DNA from: Shewanella zhangzhouensis
Lineage (GTDB): Bacteria > Pseudomonadota > Gammaproteobacteria > Enterobacterales > Shewanellaceae
Reading direction: 5' to 3'
NCBI RefSeq assembly: GCF_019457615.1
Contig: NZ_CP080414.1
Coordinates: 2,354,501-2,418,500, forward strand
DNA length: 64,000 bases
Both the position numbers and the translations under genes were made by a program. The notes below the pieces were generated by a model. It was not told where the DNA came from and ran no database searches. It saw nothing but the letters and a program-made list of their open reading frames with translations. Numbering within the stretch: position 1 is the stretch's first letter; each line of letters starts with the position of its first letter. Positions 37,052 to 45,875 of the stretch are shown here, piece after piece.

Positions 37052-37329
37052 CAGCAATCTCACTTTTGGTTTCAAAATGGAGTTGCTTGTCGGGGGAGAA
37101 AATTGAGCAGTTGAATCAGCGGCGACGACAGTTTTGCAGTGTTTTCAGCGCTGTCTGGCGTCTCATTCACCCCGGTTGCCTGGCAAACTCTCCGCGTTTT
37201 TCAGCTGAGTTTTTGCGTTGCTGGCCACTTGGTCATCAGTTTGCGGCGGGCTTTCGCCTCATTTTTCGGCTTATCTTCCGGTTTATTTTCCGGCTTAAGC
37301 TGCTGACACTAACTGGGGTGGATTTGATG
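37052..37329 (-). other. Long leader between the TPP aptamer and thiC
   Basis: 278 transcribed bases separate the aptamer from the thiC ATG. No T-tract terminator was found, and no reading frame here looks real. The stretch holds three near-exact 12-base direct repeats (plus-strand 37258-37293, units ending TTTCGG or TTCCGG). It may be an expression platform that works through RNA folding or Rho, but this is inference. Confidence 0.5.
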
Positions 37330-37411
37330 CTTGTTTCCTTCGCAGGTTCTAACCTGATCAGGTTCAACGGATCCCGAATAAACGGTCTCAGCCCTAAGGC
37401 ACTCCGACAAG
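37330..37411 (-). ncRNA. TPP riboswitch (THI element) controlling the thi operon
   Basis: Read on the minus strand, the conserved THI-box pieces occur in order: CTTGTCGGAGTGCC, GGGCTGAGA, then CGGGATCCGTTGAACCTGATC, the strongly conserved AACCTGATCAGGTTAGAACCTGCG, and GGAAACAAG closing stem P1 against CTTGT. Both the pyrimidine-sensing CTGAGA and the pyrophosphate-side CTGATC/GCG elements are present. It lies 278 bases upstream of thiC, which it should repress when thiamin pyrophosphate is plentiful. The P1 stem starts almost at the predicted transcription start. Confidence 0.95.
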
Positions 37412-37418
37412 TGCTGGC

Positions 37419-37448
37419 AGTATAGGCTTAAGCGAAGGCCAATGACAA
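37419..37448 (-). promoter_or_regulatory. Sigma-70 promoter of the thi operon
   Basis: On the minus strand: -35 TTGTCA (37443-37448), an 18-base spacer and -10 TATACT (37419-37424). The predicted start point falls about seven bases downstream, right at the 5' edge of the TPP aptamer, which supports both calls. Confidence 0.75.
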
Positions 37449-37547
37449 TAGCCACGAATGGGAAATTTATTCACGAAAGCAATGAGGCATTAATTACTTT
37501 AATTTCATGAACATTGCCCAATCTAAAGTCATTAGGATGAAAATAGT

Positions 37548-38873
37548 TCAACGCAAATCCTGCTTGCCCATCAATGCAAGGTACTTGTTGATACCTTCTT
37601 TAAGCGCCTTTTTTACCCTGTCCTCACCACAGCGAAATGGAAAACCCAGATTCTCGGCATGGGGATTAATGGGCGTTGGCACCTTCACCACCCGGTAGCA
37701 GGTATCGCCGGATTTTACGATGCGATTGGGATCTATGTCGGAGTCCAGGGTATTGGGTTTATAGAAATCATCGGCACTTGGTACCAGCAGCACTTCCATC
37801 TCGGGCAGAAGCTCCGACATGCCACGCCCCGCCGCATTCATGTGAACGGTCTGCTCGTCGGCGTAACTCTGCGATAAGGCATTCAACGCCTGAGCGTTTT
37901 GGCGCGCCACAAAACGGCTGGCGGGAGTCGAGAAATCAAGCTGACTGTGCTCAGATGGTGCGGGCGTCTCTATCGGCGGCAGAGATTCCCGCCGAGCCTT
38001 CTGCGCCGATTCAACTGCAGGCTGTGCTGGGAGCGGTTCATCTTTGATAGGGGCAGGCTCTTTTGGCGCTGTAGACAAGGCTGGCTCGATGGGCGCATTT
38101 TGCTCGTTCACTTGTTCACGCTTAACCTGTTCGGGTTCGGGTTCGGATTGAGGTTTGACTGCAGCGGGGTCCGATGGATTCGCCTCTGGCGGCTGTTCAA
38201 TTGGCTGTTTTGGCGTGCTGAACACCAAATAGGATTGCAACGCCTTGGGCTGGTTGGCGCGCTCATCCAGCGCCGCGCTTAATGAACCCAGCTGCGGTGC
38301 CAACTGCCAGGCAAGCAGCCCCAAAACTGCAAGGTGCACCAGGGTAACGGGCAGCAGCAATTTAAGCGGCAGTGTCTGCCTAACGTCGATTCTGTCGCGC
38401 TCCAGGGTTTTATCTTGCTGTGCCGTTTGTTCTTGTTTTACGGTTTCTTGTTGTTTTACGGTTTCTTCTTGTTCAGCAGTTTCTGGCCGCGCCCCGCCAT
38501 CAAGTTGCATAAAGGCCGTGAAGGCCGGAACCATTAAAGAGCCGCTGGTATGGTTAGTGCGCTCAATGCCAAGTTTAATATTGTCACCGTCTCGGGCAGG
38601 CAAAACGGGTGCAGCCAGGTGCAGCTGAGGTACATCCTTCGGGGTTCGAGTGGCAAACAAACTCAGCAAAGCCACGGAGCCATCATCCAGCCTGTCGTGC
38701 CTATGGGCATGGATAGGCTGCGGCGCAGGTGCCAAGGAGTCACCCAATCCGTTCGATTTATCCTCTTCAGCACATGCTTCGTGGCCGCCGGATTGAATGC
38801 TGCTTTCCTGCATACCCGGTGTTTTCAATTGGGGATTACGGCTGGAGTCATTGCTGTTACTGCTGTTGGTCAA
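37548..38873 (-). CDS. Uncharacterised membrane-anchored protein with disordered Pro/Glu/Gln-rich linkers
   Basis: 441 residues with no family I recognise. Residues 1-165 are polar and low-complexity, including a Glu/Gln/Thr/Lys stretch (132-158, EETVKQQETVKQEQT) encoded by short direct DNA repeats. One transmembrane helix lies at 168-192 (LPLKLLLPVTLVHLAVLGLLAWQLA). A Pro/Glu/Ala-rich linker (~210-325) follows, and a small folded C-terminal domain (~325-441) contains RIVKSGDTCYRVVKVPTPINP and GFPFRCGEDRVKKALKEGINKYL with two cysteines. The layout (cytoplasmic tail, helix, extended linker, periplasmic domain) resembles TonB or other envelope-spanning linkers, but no TonB motif is visible. It lies upstream of, and reads toward, the thi promoter region. 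Confidence 0.75.
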   Translation of the reverse strand: MTNSSNSNDSSRNPQLKTPGMQESSIQSGGHEACAEEDKSNGLGDSLAPAPQPIHAHRHDRLDDGSVALLSLFATRTPKDVPQLHLAAPVLPARDGDNIKLGIERTNHTSGSLMVPAFTAFMQLDGGARPETAEQEETVKQQETVKQEQTAQQDKTLERDRIDVRQTLPLKLLLPVTLVHLAVLGLLAWQLAPQLGSLSAALDERANQPKALQSYLVFSTPKQPIEQPPEANPSDPAAVKPQSEPEPEQVKREQVNEQNAPIEPALSTAPKEPAPIKDEPLPAQPAVESAQKARRESLPPIETPAPSEHSQLDFSTPASRFVARQNAQALNALSQSYADEQTVHMNAAGRGMSELLPEMEVLLVPSADDFYKPNTLDSDIDPNRIVKSGDTCYRVVKVPTPINPHAENLGFPFRCGEDRVKKALKEGINKYLALMGKQDLR

Positions 38874-39082
38874 ACGCCTTTCCTTTTCCCTGGGCTCTTG
38901 CGTGAGCTTTTCCCTGATTTTCTGGCCTTTTGGCTGGGCTCGGTTTTACTTTATTTGTGCTGACGCTTTACTTGGGCTTACGCGTGACTTTATCTGAACC
39001 TGCACGCAGGTTTACCGGGGCTTGGTTTCCTTCTCGAGCTTCAAGCTTCAGCCTTCAGTGCTCCTGGGACTGTGAACTGTCC

Positions 39083-39112
39083 CCAGAGTCCAGAGTCCAG
39101 AGTCCAGAGTCC
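39083..39112. repeat. Short tandem repeat, 7-bp unit, 4.3 copies
   Basis: Four exact copies of CCAGAGT in a row plus CC. Such a pure heptamer array in intergenic DNA is prone to slippage in replication, so copy number may vary between strains. No link to a promoter is visible. Confidence 0.85.
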
Positions 39113-39364
39113 GGTGCCAATGTTGTTTCTTTTCTCCTGGAACCAGTAGTTGAACTTACCAGGCGAACTAAATTGCAGCGCCTGATAATTCACCCGCTTA
39201 AAGCCGCCACTAACCATATCGCTATTGGAACAGAGCCAAGCTGCAAAAGTTCCTGATTGGTTATCATCTCGCGCAGCCTGCTGCCAATCTTAAAGGGGTG
39301 AGATTTTGCCTTACCCCAAGGCGCCCTATTCAATGCATTGATTTAAAACAGATAAAAATATTTA

Positions 39365-39382
39365 AGCGTACACTTGTACTCT
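39365..39382. promoter_or_regulatory. FabR-like operator upstream of the hemolysin III family gene
   Basis: AGCGTACACTTGTACTCT contains the perfect 12-bp dyad GTACA-CT-TGTAC. It closely resembles the operator of FabR (YijC), the repressor of unsaturated fatty acid genes fabA and fabB in E. coli. The downstream gene belongs to the same family as E. coli yqfA, for which a FabR site was also predicted. It lies 73 bases before the ATG. Confidence 0.65.
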
Positions 39383-39455
39383 TTTTTGTGGTGTTTGCGG
39401 AAAGTGAATGTTAGATTAACGACTCTAATGCTAAGCCCTGTCCCAAGAGTTCATA

Positions 39456-40187
39456 ATGCCGTCAATGCAAGCCAGCAGCGTATCAGATCCCGCTCCCGTT
39501 AATGCTCCGAAAAATGCCTCCACGGATGCTTATGGCAGCGCCAGCCCAGCCGCTTATTGCGAGCGGGAAGAACTGGCCAATACCTTAAGCCACGGCATTG
39601 GCGTGCTGGCGGCGCTGCTTGGCACAGCGGCCATGTTGTATGACAGCATCGGCCATTTGAGTTTGCTGCAAACCTTGGGCGTTGGCCTTTATGGCCTGAG
39701 TATGGTGCTGCTGTTTGCCTGCTCTACCGCCTATCACTGGGCCAAATCACCTGCACTTAAGCGTAAACTCAAACTGTTTGACCACTGCGCCATTTATCTT
39801 TTGATTGCGGGAACTTACACACCTTTTGTACTCATTACCCTTGAAGGCGCCGGTGTCGATTGGGTACTGGCTGCTATCTGGTTACTTGCGCTTGGCGGTA
39901 TTGGATTCAAGCTTCTGTTTTTACATCGCTTTAAAGCATTCAGCCTGGTGCTGTACCTTGCAATGGGCTGGTTGTGTGTGGCGGTGCTCGACAAGATGAT
40001 CGCAGGCATGACCGACACCGGCTTTACCCTGCTGCTCACCGGCGGCCTGTTCTACAGCCTGGGAGTGGTGTTTTATGCGGTGAAACGCATTCCCTTTAAT
40101 CATGCCATTTGGCACCTGTTTGTGCTTGGCGGCGCCATCAGTCACTTCCTGTGCATTTACCTCACGGTGATCCCCAAGGGCCAGTAA
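39456..40187 (+). CDS. trhA: Hemolysin III / TrhA (YqfA) family membrane protein
   Basis: A polytopic protein of 243 residues in the progestin/adiponectin-receptor-related hemolysin III family. Bacterial members affect membrane energetics and lipid homeostasis. Residues ~1-40 are a polar cytoplasmic tail, followed by the signature EREELANTLSHGIGVLAALLG, then seven helices. They carry the conserved metal-site-type motifs SHGIG, CSTAYHWAK (with the Ser/His pair) and the late HAIWHLFVLGGAISHFLCIY, with two His. The ATG at 39456 is the first in the frame; a second at 39465 is possible. The FabR-like site upstream ties it to membrane fatty acid composition. Confidence 0.88.
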   Translation: MPSMQASSVSDPAPVNAPKNASTDAYGSASPAAYCEREELANTLSHGIGVLAALLGTAAMLYDSIGHLSLLQTLGVGLYGLSMVLLFACSTAYHWAKSPALKRKLKLFDHCAIYLLIAGTYTPFVLITLEGAGVDWVLAAIWLLALGGIGFKLLFLHRFKAFSLVLYLAMGWLCVAVLDKMIAGMTDTGFTLLLTGGLFYSLGVVFYAVKRIPFNHAIWHLFVLGGAISHFLCIYLTVIPKGQ

Positions 40188-40357
40188 GCAAAGGTCAGAG
40201 CACCAAATGGCATAAAAACTGAGACGCAAATGCAGTTCCTCTTTATGCCAGTGGTTTGCCAAACACCTATGCCCGCCAGCCTGTTGTTCACCAATCTGCT
40301 TGCCGATAACGGTACTCTGTTGACGTTGACGCTCAGCTTCCCTGTGAGCGCTCAGTG

Positions 40358-43300
40358 CTAGTGAAAATCCCGCGAGGCCACTTTGAGGCTATCGAGCAAG
40401 TGCGAGATATCCTCAAGCCGACCTGCCACCACATGGGTCACGCCATCGGCATGTTCCACTGTGCCATTTACTTTCAAAATGGTTGATGTCAAATACGGCT
40501 TTCGCTGCGCCCTTGCTGTGCCCATCCACACAATCAGGTTAGTGTTGCCAGTTTCATCTTCCAGGGCAATAAAGGTAACGCCCGATTCAGTACCGGGTCG
40601 CTGCCTGCCGGTCACCACACCGGCAACAGTTACCAGCTGCCCATGACGGGTGTCCTCAAGCGCTTTTGCTGTCAAAGTTTTTCCAAGCAAACCAGCGGTT
40701 CGCAACAATGCCATCGGATGTTGCCCCAGACTTAGCCCCTTGCTGCGATAATCCGCCTTGAGGCACTGCACCGCATTGGGGGCACTAAGGCTTGGCTCTG
40801 CGCCTCCTGGCAGCAGCGGCTCTGGTAAGTCATCAAACAGTGGCAGGCTTGCCTGGCGGGCCGACAATTGCCAGCGGCTTTGAAATCGGTGGCCACTGAG
40901 TAACCTGAAGGCATCGGCAGCAGCAAGCAGCTCCAAAGCGTGCCTGTCGAGCAAGACGCTGACCTCACTCAAGTGCGCAAAACCCGCCGCTGGGCGAGCG
41001 GCAACCAACCTTTGCATAGCCTGCTCTTTCAGGCCCTTAACCTGCCTGAATCCGAGCCGTATCCCAAAGTCGGTGGCAGTCTTCACCAGGCTGCTGTCCC
41101 ACTGGCTGTGATTGATACACACATCAAACACCTCCACCCCATGACGACGCACGTCCTGCAACAGCTGCGATGGGCTGTAAAACCCCATCGGCTGGCTGTT
41201 CAGCAGCGCGCAGCAAAAGGCCGCCGGGTGATAAAACTTAAGATAAGCAGAGACATAGGCTAACAGCGCAAAGCTTGCCGAGTGGGATTCAGGAAAGCCA
41301 TACTCGCCAAAGCCCTGAATTTGGCGAAAGATCTGCCGGGCAAAATCTTCGCTGTAGCCCCGTGCGGCCATACCATCCAGCAGTTTTTGCTCAAAGGGCC
41401 ACAGCTTACCGGTATGCTTCCAACTGGCCATGGCCCGGCGCAGCGCATCCGCCTCACCGCCACTGAAACCTGCGGCCACCATGGCAAGCTTGATCACCTG
41501 TTCCTGAAAAATCGGCACCCCCATGGTGCGCTCAAGCACGGCTTTGACTGCCTCGCTGGGGTAAGTCACCGCCTCCAGTCCTTTGCGGCGCCTCAGGAAC
41601 GGATGCACCATGTCACCCTGAATTGGCCCAGGGCGCACAATCGCAATTTGGATAACCAGATCGTAATAGCATGCAGGCCTGAGCCTTGGCAGCATGGACG
41701 TTTGCGCCCGGGACTCCACCTGAAACACCCCCATGCTGTCGCCGCGGCTGAGCATACGATAGACATTGGGATCTTCGGCTTTGATTGACCGCATGCCAAA
41801 GGGCTGCTGATGACGACTGATAAGCTCAAAACACTTACGAATGGCAGTTAGCATCCCCAGCGCCAGCACGTCCACTTTCAGTAGCCCCAGCGCCTCCAGA
41901 TCGTCCTTATCCCACTGGATCACGGTTCTGTCTTCCATGGCGGCGTTTTCCACCGGCACCAGCTCGGCCAGTGGCCCGGCGGAAATCACAAAGCCGCCTA
42001 CATGCTGGGATAAATGACGCGGAAACCCGAGCAAGGACTGCACAAGGTAGCCAAACATGTCGGCGCCAGGCAACTGTGCGGCCAATTGTTCGCGCCAGGG
42101 GTGACTCGGATCGCGCCTGTCAATGCCCTGAATGAGTCTCGCCACCAGCTCTCTGTCCAGCCCCAGCACCTTGCCTACTTCCCCCATGGCGCTTTTCAGC
42201 CGATAGGTGATCACACTCGCGGCCAGCGCCGCCCGGTGGCGACCGTATTTGCGGTAAATGTACTGGATCACTTCTTCGCGGCGCTCATGCTCAAAGTCCA
42301 CATCGATATCCGGCGGCTCGTGGCGTTCTTTGGAAATAAAGCGCTCAAACAGCATATTGACCCGGGTGGGATCCACTTCGGTGATCCCAAGACAAAAACA
42401 CACCACCGAATTGGCCGCCGAGCCGCGCCCCTGATGCAAAATCCGCTTGCGTCTGGCGAAGCGGACTATGTCGTAAATGGTGAGAAAAAAATACTCGTAT
42501 TCAAGCTCATGGATAAGCTTAAGCTCGGCCAGGTACTGGCGTTTTACCGCCGTTGGCACCGTCAAGCCGTAGCGGCGCCGGGCGCCTTTGGCCACCTCCC
42601 GGGCAAGGTATTCACTGGCGTTTAAGCCAGCAGGCACCAGCTCGGCCGGGTACTCGTACCTGAGTTCAGCCATCGAAAACCGGCACTGGCTGGCAATCTT
42701 CTGGGTGTTGGCAATCCACTCCTGCGGATAACGGCGATGGATGCTGCCAAGGGGCCGCAAGTAATGCTCAGCGTTCTGGCACAAATGCCCTTCGGCTTCA
42801 TCAAGCCTGATACCCAAGCGAATGCAGGTGAGTACATCCAAGAGCGGCTGGCGCACCGCGCTGTGCATACGCACATCTCCTGCTGCCACGCAGGGGATGT
42901 CGCACAAATCAGAGAGGCGCTTCAAATAGCGCTGCCACAGGCTGCCTGCGGCCTCAAGACACTGCTCCGCCAGAAAATAGCGCCGCCCCTGCCAGGCCGC
43001 AAGCTGCTTTGCCAGCCGCTTTTGTGTAGCAAACCACTGCCGCTCGGTCGCGGCAATGTCCGCCCCCGGATTTTGGGGCATTGGCGGGCGCCACAGCAGC
43101 ACGCAGTCAGGCAACGGCGATAACAGGTCGTCCAGATTGATGCGATATTCCCCCTTGGGGGCCCGCCGCCGACCACGACTTATCAAACGGCACAGGGCAC
43201 CATAACCTGCCCGGCTGGTGGCCAGCAGCACAAAGGTGCCTTCCGGCAGCCGAAATTCACTGCCAACAATCAGCGCTATTCCAGCCTCCACGGCGGCCAT

Positions 43301-43450
43301 GTACGCCTTGACCACACCGGCCACCGAACACTCATCGGTAATGGCGATGGCACTGTAGCCAAGCCGCGCCGCCTCGGCCACCAGCTCGTGTGGGTGCGAC
43401 GCGCCTCGTAAAAAGCTGTAGTTGCTGATAGCATGAAGCTCGGCGTACAT
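40358..43450 (-). CDS. dnaE2: Error-prone DNA polymerase DnaE2 (ImuC)
   Basis: Alternative C-family DNA polymerase for translesion synthesis with ImuA and ImuB. I placed the start at ATG 43450 (MYAELHAISNYSFLRGASHPHELV), whose first base is shared with the imuB stop (TGATG). The frame opens one codon earlier at a TTG. The 1030 residues comprise an N-terminal PHP domain (HAISNYSFLRGASHPHEL), the polymerase core with the catalytic acidic motif PDIDVDFEHERREEVIQY, GRGSAANSVVCFCLGITEVDP, and a C-terminal OB fold (GQLVTVAGVVTGRQRPG). The absence of a separate proofreading domain and the link to imuB distinguish it from replicative DnaE. Confidence 0.96.
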   Translation of the reverse strand: MYAELHAISNYSFLRGASHPHELVAEAARLGYSAIAITDECSVAGVVKAYMAAVEAGIALIVGSEFRLPEGTFVLLATSRAGYGALCRLISRGRRRAPKGEYRINLDDLLSPLPDCVLLWRPPMPQNPGADIAATERQWFATQKRLAKQLAAWQGRRYFLAEQCLEAAGSLWQRYLKRLSDLCDIPCVAAGDVRMHSAVRQPLLDVLTCIRLGIRLDEAEGHLCQNAEHYLRPLGSIHRRYPQEWIANTQKIASQCRFSMAELRYEYPAELVPAGLNASEYLAREVAKGARRRYGLTVPTAVKRQYLAELKLIHELEYEYFFLTIYDIVRFARRKRILHQGRGSAANSVVCFCLGITEVDPTRVNMLFERFISKERHEPPDIDVDFEHERREEVIQYIYRKYGRHRAALAASVITYRLKSAMGEVGKVLGLDRELVARLIQGIDRRDPSHPWREQLAAQLPGADMFGYLVQSLLGFPRHLSQHVGGFVISAGPLAELVPVENAAMEDRTVIQWDKDDLEALGLLKVDVLALGMLTAIRKCFELISRHQQPFGMRSIKAEDPNVYRMLSRGDSMGVFQVESRAQTSMLPRLRPACYYDLVIQIAIVRPGPIQGDMVHPFLRRRKGLEAVTYPSEAVKAVLERTMGVPIFQEQVIKLAMVAAGFSGGEADALRRAMASWKHTGKLWPFEQKLLDGMAARGYSEDFARQIFRQIQGFGEYGFPESHSASFALLAYVSAYLKFYHPAAFCCALLNSQPMGFYSPSQLLQDVRRHGVEVFDVCINHSQWDSSLVKTATDFGIRLGFRQVKGLKEQAMQRLVAARPAAGFAHLSEVSVLLDRHALELLAAADAFRLLSGHRFQSRWQLSARQASLPLFDDLPEPLLPGGAEPSLSAPNAVQCLKADYRSKGLSLGQHPMALLRTAGLLGKTLTAKALEDTRHGQLVTVAGVVTGRQRPGTESGVTFIALEDETGNTNLIVWMGTARAQRKPYLTSTILKVNGTVEHADGVTHVVAGRLEDISHLLDSLKVASRDFH

Positions 43451-45714
43451 CAAAACCAGCCCTGCAAGTAAAGTCCGGGCTCGCCCTCACGGCGAAACAC
43501 CCAGCACAGGCCTCCTTCATGGTGGCGGGCAAGATAATAGTCCCGCGCCGCGCCCATAGGTTTCCCGCTTGGCAAACTCTCGCTTACCTGGCCAGTATCA
43601 AGCTCAGTTACGCTTTGAGCCGCCACGGTTTGGCTGCCATGCCACCAGGGCTCACGCAGCCGCTCCGGGCCGCGCAGCAGCTCAACATCGGTTTCTGCAA
43701 TCGCTTCAGGCGCCACCAAAAGCCAGGGCGGGCGGCAGGCAAGTGACAGCCCTTCTGTGGCTACATCCTGTGTGGCCGCAGACTTATTGGCTGCTGCGGC
43801 TTTTGTCACTGACTCGCTCAGTTCCATCACAGCAGTCGCTGCATCGCTCTTCGTAACGGGCTCATTGGCCGCTGCTAAGCCCGTAGCTGTTGAATCCGTA
43901 GCTGTAATGTTTGAAGCGAATCGCGGCGCTATGCCCTCAGTCATCGAATCATCATTCGCCCCATCCATTGCCGCAGAATTTGCCTGGCTACCGGCTCGAG
44001 CGGCTGGAAGAGTAAAAGCTGTGTGGATGACATTCGAAGCACCAGCCGTGTTTGCGGCTTTTTTATCTGCTGCAGGAGTGATACCGGCAGCTGCTGCGCG
44101 TTGCCGCGCTGGCATGGATGAGGTGAATGGCTCTGTTGGCTTAGCCTCTGTCAGTTTTGGCTGGGTCAGTTTTGGCTGGGTCAATTTGGTCGGAGTTGGC
44201 TTTGACTGCGGGCGTGAAGGCTTTGCAGCTAAAGATGAGGCTGACAAAGATGATGCAGGCAAAGCCGTATAGGCAACCGCCACAGGTGCCGACATCGGCT
44301 GCAGGCAAAAGCTGTGCTCCGGCAAGAGCGCCTTTCTGGCGCCAAGGCGCTTTACCCTGTCTTGCCCCAGCCGGGCTTCGAGCCGGGCCAGCAAACTCAG
44401 ACTGGCTCTGTGACTGTTTTCGATGGCTCCTGCCGGCGGCGCACTTCTGGGGCTAAAGTGACAGCGGTGCAGCGTCAGTGCCACTACGGGCGCCGCCAGC
44501 GTAAAGCGCTCCAGTTGCAAACGGCACAGGGCCAACAGGCCATCGGCGGTGTATTCGGCAAAGGGGTATGCCAGCGACAGGCGCGCTTCATGAACCTCTG
44601 CTGTGGACTGAATCGACTCAGCTTTATCCGAAGCTCTGGATAGCGCGCCAGTCACGCTTCCCTGACCGAGACTTGCCTTTGGGCTACCTGTGATCTCGGA
44701 GGTTTCTGTGGTTTCTGTGGTTTCTGTGGAGGTTGCCCGGTAATGCAGCACCAGCTCCAGCATCGAAACCGCCAACTGTCGCTGACGTAAAAACAGTGCC
44801 AGCTCGGCAAACATACGCCCAAGCACAAACACCAGAGCATTGAGGCTCTCGGCCTCATACATCAGCTCAAGCCGCTGACGATACTCTTCCTGCGGGCAGT
44901 AAAAGCTCTGGGGATGGGGCTGCTTACCGTTAAGCCTTGCCAATAGCAGCACAAATTCGGGACCAAAACGGATCCCAAGCTCGGCGGCGGGTAAAGCCTG
45001 CAGCGCACCTATATGCTCAAGTCCCATGCCCTCCAAACGAAAAAGCAGCGCCTCAGGCACAGGCAGGGTTGAGATTGGCAGCGCCGATAATTGCCGTGAC
45101 ACAGCCTCAGCTGCGCTTTTGGGCTCAGCAATCGCTTTTGATGCCGATTTTGAAGCTGAAACCTTGAGAGCCGATTGCGACGTTGCAGCCCTGGCAAACA
45201 CTGGCTGCAGCGTCTTTGAAGCCAGACTGGGCCGGGTTTTGGCCAGCATACCCGCTGCCAACGGCGTGGCAGCAAAGGCCATGGCAAAGTTGCAGTGAAG
45301 CCCTTCAAGCGCGGCTGCCAATGCCTTTGCCAGCGCCGCTTCGCCGCCAAAGAGTTTTGCCATAGAGCCGGTTTCAAGCAGCAGTACATCGTGGCAACGG
45401 GCAAAAAATGTATCGGGCTCAGGAGGCGGCACCAGGCGGGCACTGAAACTGTAGCCGTGGCGACACAGCCAGTCGCAGCCTTGCCGGTGCAGCGAGAGGT
45501 TGAAGGGAAATGGCTGCACATTGGGGCACAGCTGCGCCGCGCTGCCCATGCTCTGACCTGCCATAACCCCGGCACTGGCCGCCTGCGCGCAGGCTTTAAG
45601 CACCCGCGCCTTTGCCACATCGTACAAAATAAGCGGCATGGATGGCGCCAGCCCCTGCACATGGCGCAGATAATCCAGCTCCCAATGGGGTAGCCATACA
45701 CCAAGCCAGCGCAT
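43450..45714 (-). CDS. imuB: ImuB, Y-family-polymerase-like mutagenesis protein with repeat-rich insertions
   Basis: Adaptor that links DnaE2 to the sliding clamp. The N-terminus MRWLGVWLPHWELDYL and the Y-family-like palm (DVLLLETGSMAKLFGGEAALAKAL) fit ImuB, which lacks polymerase catalytic acids. At 754 residues it is far longer than the roughly 450-520 usual for the family as I know it. The excess sits in low-complexity inserts: about 165-205, 325-375 (Thr/Glu repeats) and 475-665 (Ala/Ser/Thr-rich, with KLTQP repeats). The conserved C-terminus (RPPWLLVAPEAI, DYYLARHHEGGLCWVFRREGEPGLYLQGWF) is intact, so it is not a pseudogene. It overlaps dnaE2 by one base and lies 161 bases after imuA. 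Confidence 0.93.
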   Translation of the reverse strand: MRWLGVWLPHWELDYLRHVQGLAPSMPLILYDVAKARVLKACAQAASAGVMAGQSMGSAAQLCPNVQPFPFNLSLHRQGCDWLCRHGYSFSARLVPPPEPDTFFARCHDVLLLETGSMAKLFGGEAALAKALAAALEGLHCNFAMAFAATPLAAGMLAKTRPSLASKTLQPVFARAATSQSALKVSASKSASKAIAEPKSAAEAVSRQLSALPISTLPVPEALLFRLEGMGLEHIGALQALPAAELGIRFGPEFVLLLARLNGKQPHPQSFYCPQEEYRQRLELMYEAESLNALVFVLGRMFAELALFLRQRQLAVSMLELVLHYRATSTETTETTETSEITGSPKASLGQGSVTGALSRASDKAESIQSTAEVHEARLSLAYPFAEYTADGLLALCRLQLERFTLAAPVVALTLHRCHFSPRSAPPAGAIENSHRASLSLLARLEARLGQDRVKRLGARKALLPEHSFCLQPMSAPVAVAYTALPASSLSASSLAAKPSRPQSKPTPTKLTQPKLTQPKLTEAKPTEPFTSSMPARQRAAAAGITPAADKKAANTAGASNVIHTAFTLPAARAGSQANSAAMDGANDDSMTEGIAPRFASNITATDSTATGLAAANEPVTKSDAATAVMELSESVTKAAAANKSAATQDVATEGLSLACRPPWLLVAPEAIAETDVELLRGPERLREPWWHGSQTVAAQSVTELDTGQVSESLPSGKPMGAARDYYLARHHEGGLCWVFRREGEPGLYLQGWF
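44151..44180. repeat. 15-bp tandem direct repeat inside imuB
   Basis: TCAGTTTTGGCTGGG occurs twice in succession (44151-44165 and 44166-44180), followed by a degenerate third copy. On the coding strand it encodes PKLTQ units in the disordered insertion of ImuB and keeps the reading frame. Confidence 0.8.
44701..44729. repeat. 9-bp tandem repeat inside imuB
   Basis: GGTTTCTGT occurs three times in a row (44701-44727). On the coding strand it reads as a Thr-Glu-Thr run (STETTETTETSE, about residues 329-341). The period is a multiple of three, so copy changes would lengthen or shorten the protein without a frameshift. Confidence 0.8.
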
Positions 45715-45875
45715 TAACCTTTAACCCAAACAGATTGATGACGGCTAAGCCCGCGGGCCAAACAGCAGCGCTGCTGAACGAACAGGCTCTGATGCAAACA
45801 CAGGCTCTGCTGAAACAAGTGTCTTTGATGGACGCACAGGCAATCACGGATAAACGACATACATCATCCTCCTGC

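Larger units (their letters stand above)
38874..39455. other. 582-bp intergenic region with a short tandem repeat
   Basis: Between two divergent genes (37548-38873 minus and 39456-40187 plus). It contains the 7-bp tandem repeat at 39083-39112 and the FabR-like dyad at 39365-39382. Several frames of up to 137 codons cross it, but their compositions (Phe/Leu/Ser/Cys-rich, no start signals) look like translated noncoding DNA, and I reject them as genes. Confidence 0.6.

Noticed and set aside
38930..39256. Plus-strand frame of 108 codons upstream of the hemolysin III family gene
   Set aside because: It crosses the 7-bp tandem repeat, has no ribosome site, and its composition looks random.
44151..44729. 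Possible frameshift or pseudogene in imuB because of its size and repeats
   Set aside because: The frame is uninterrupted from start to stop, the repeat units are multiples of three, and both conserved termini are present.
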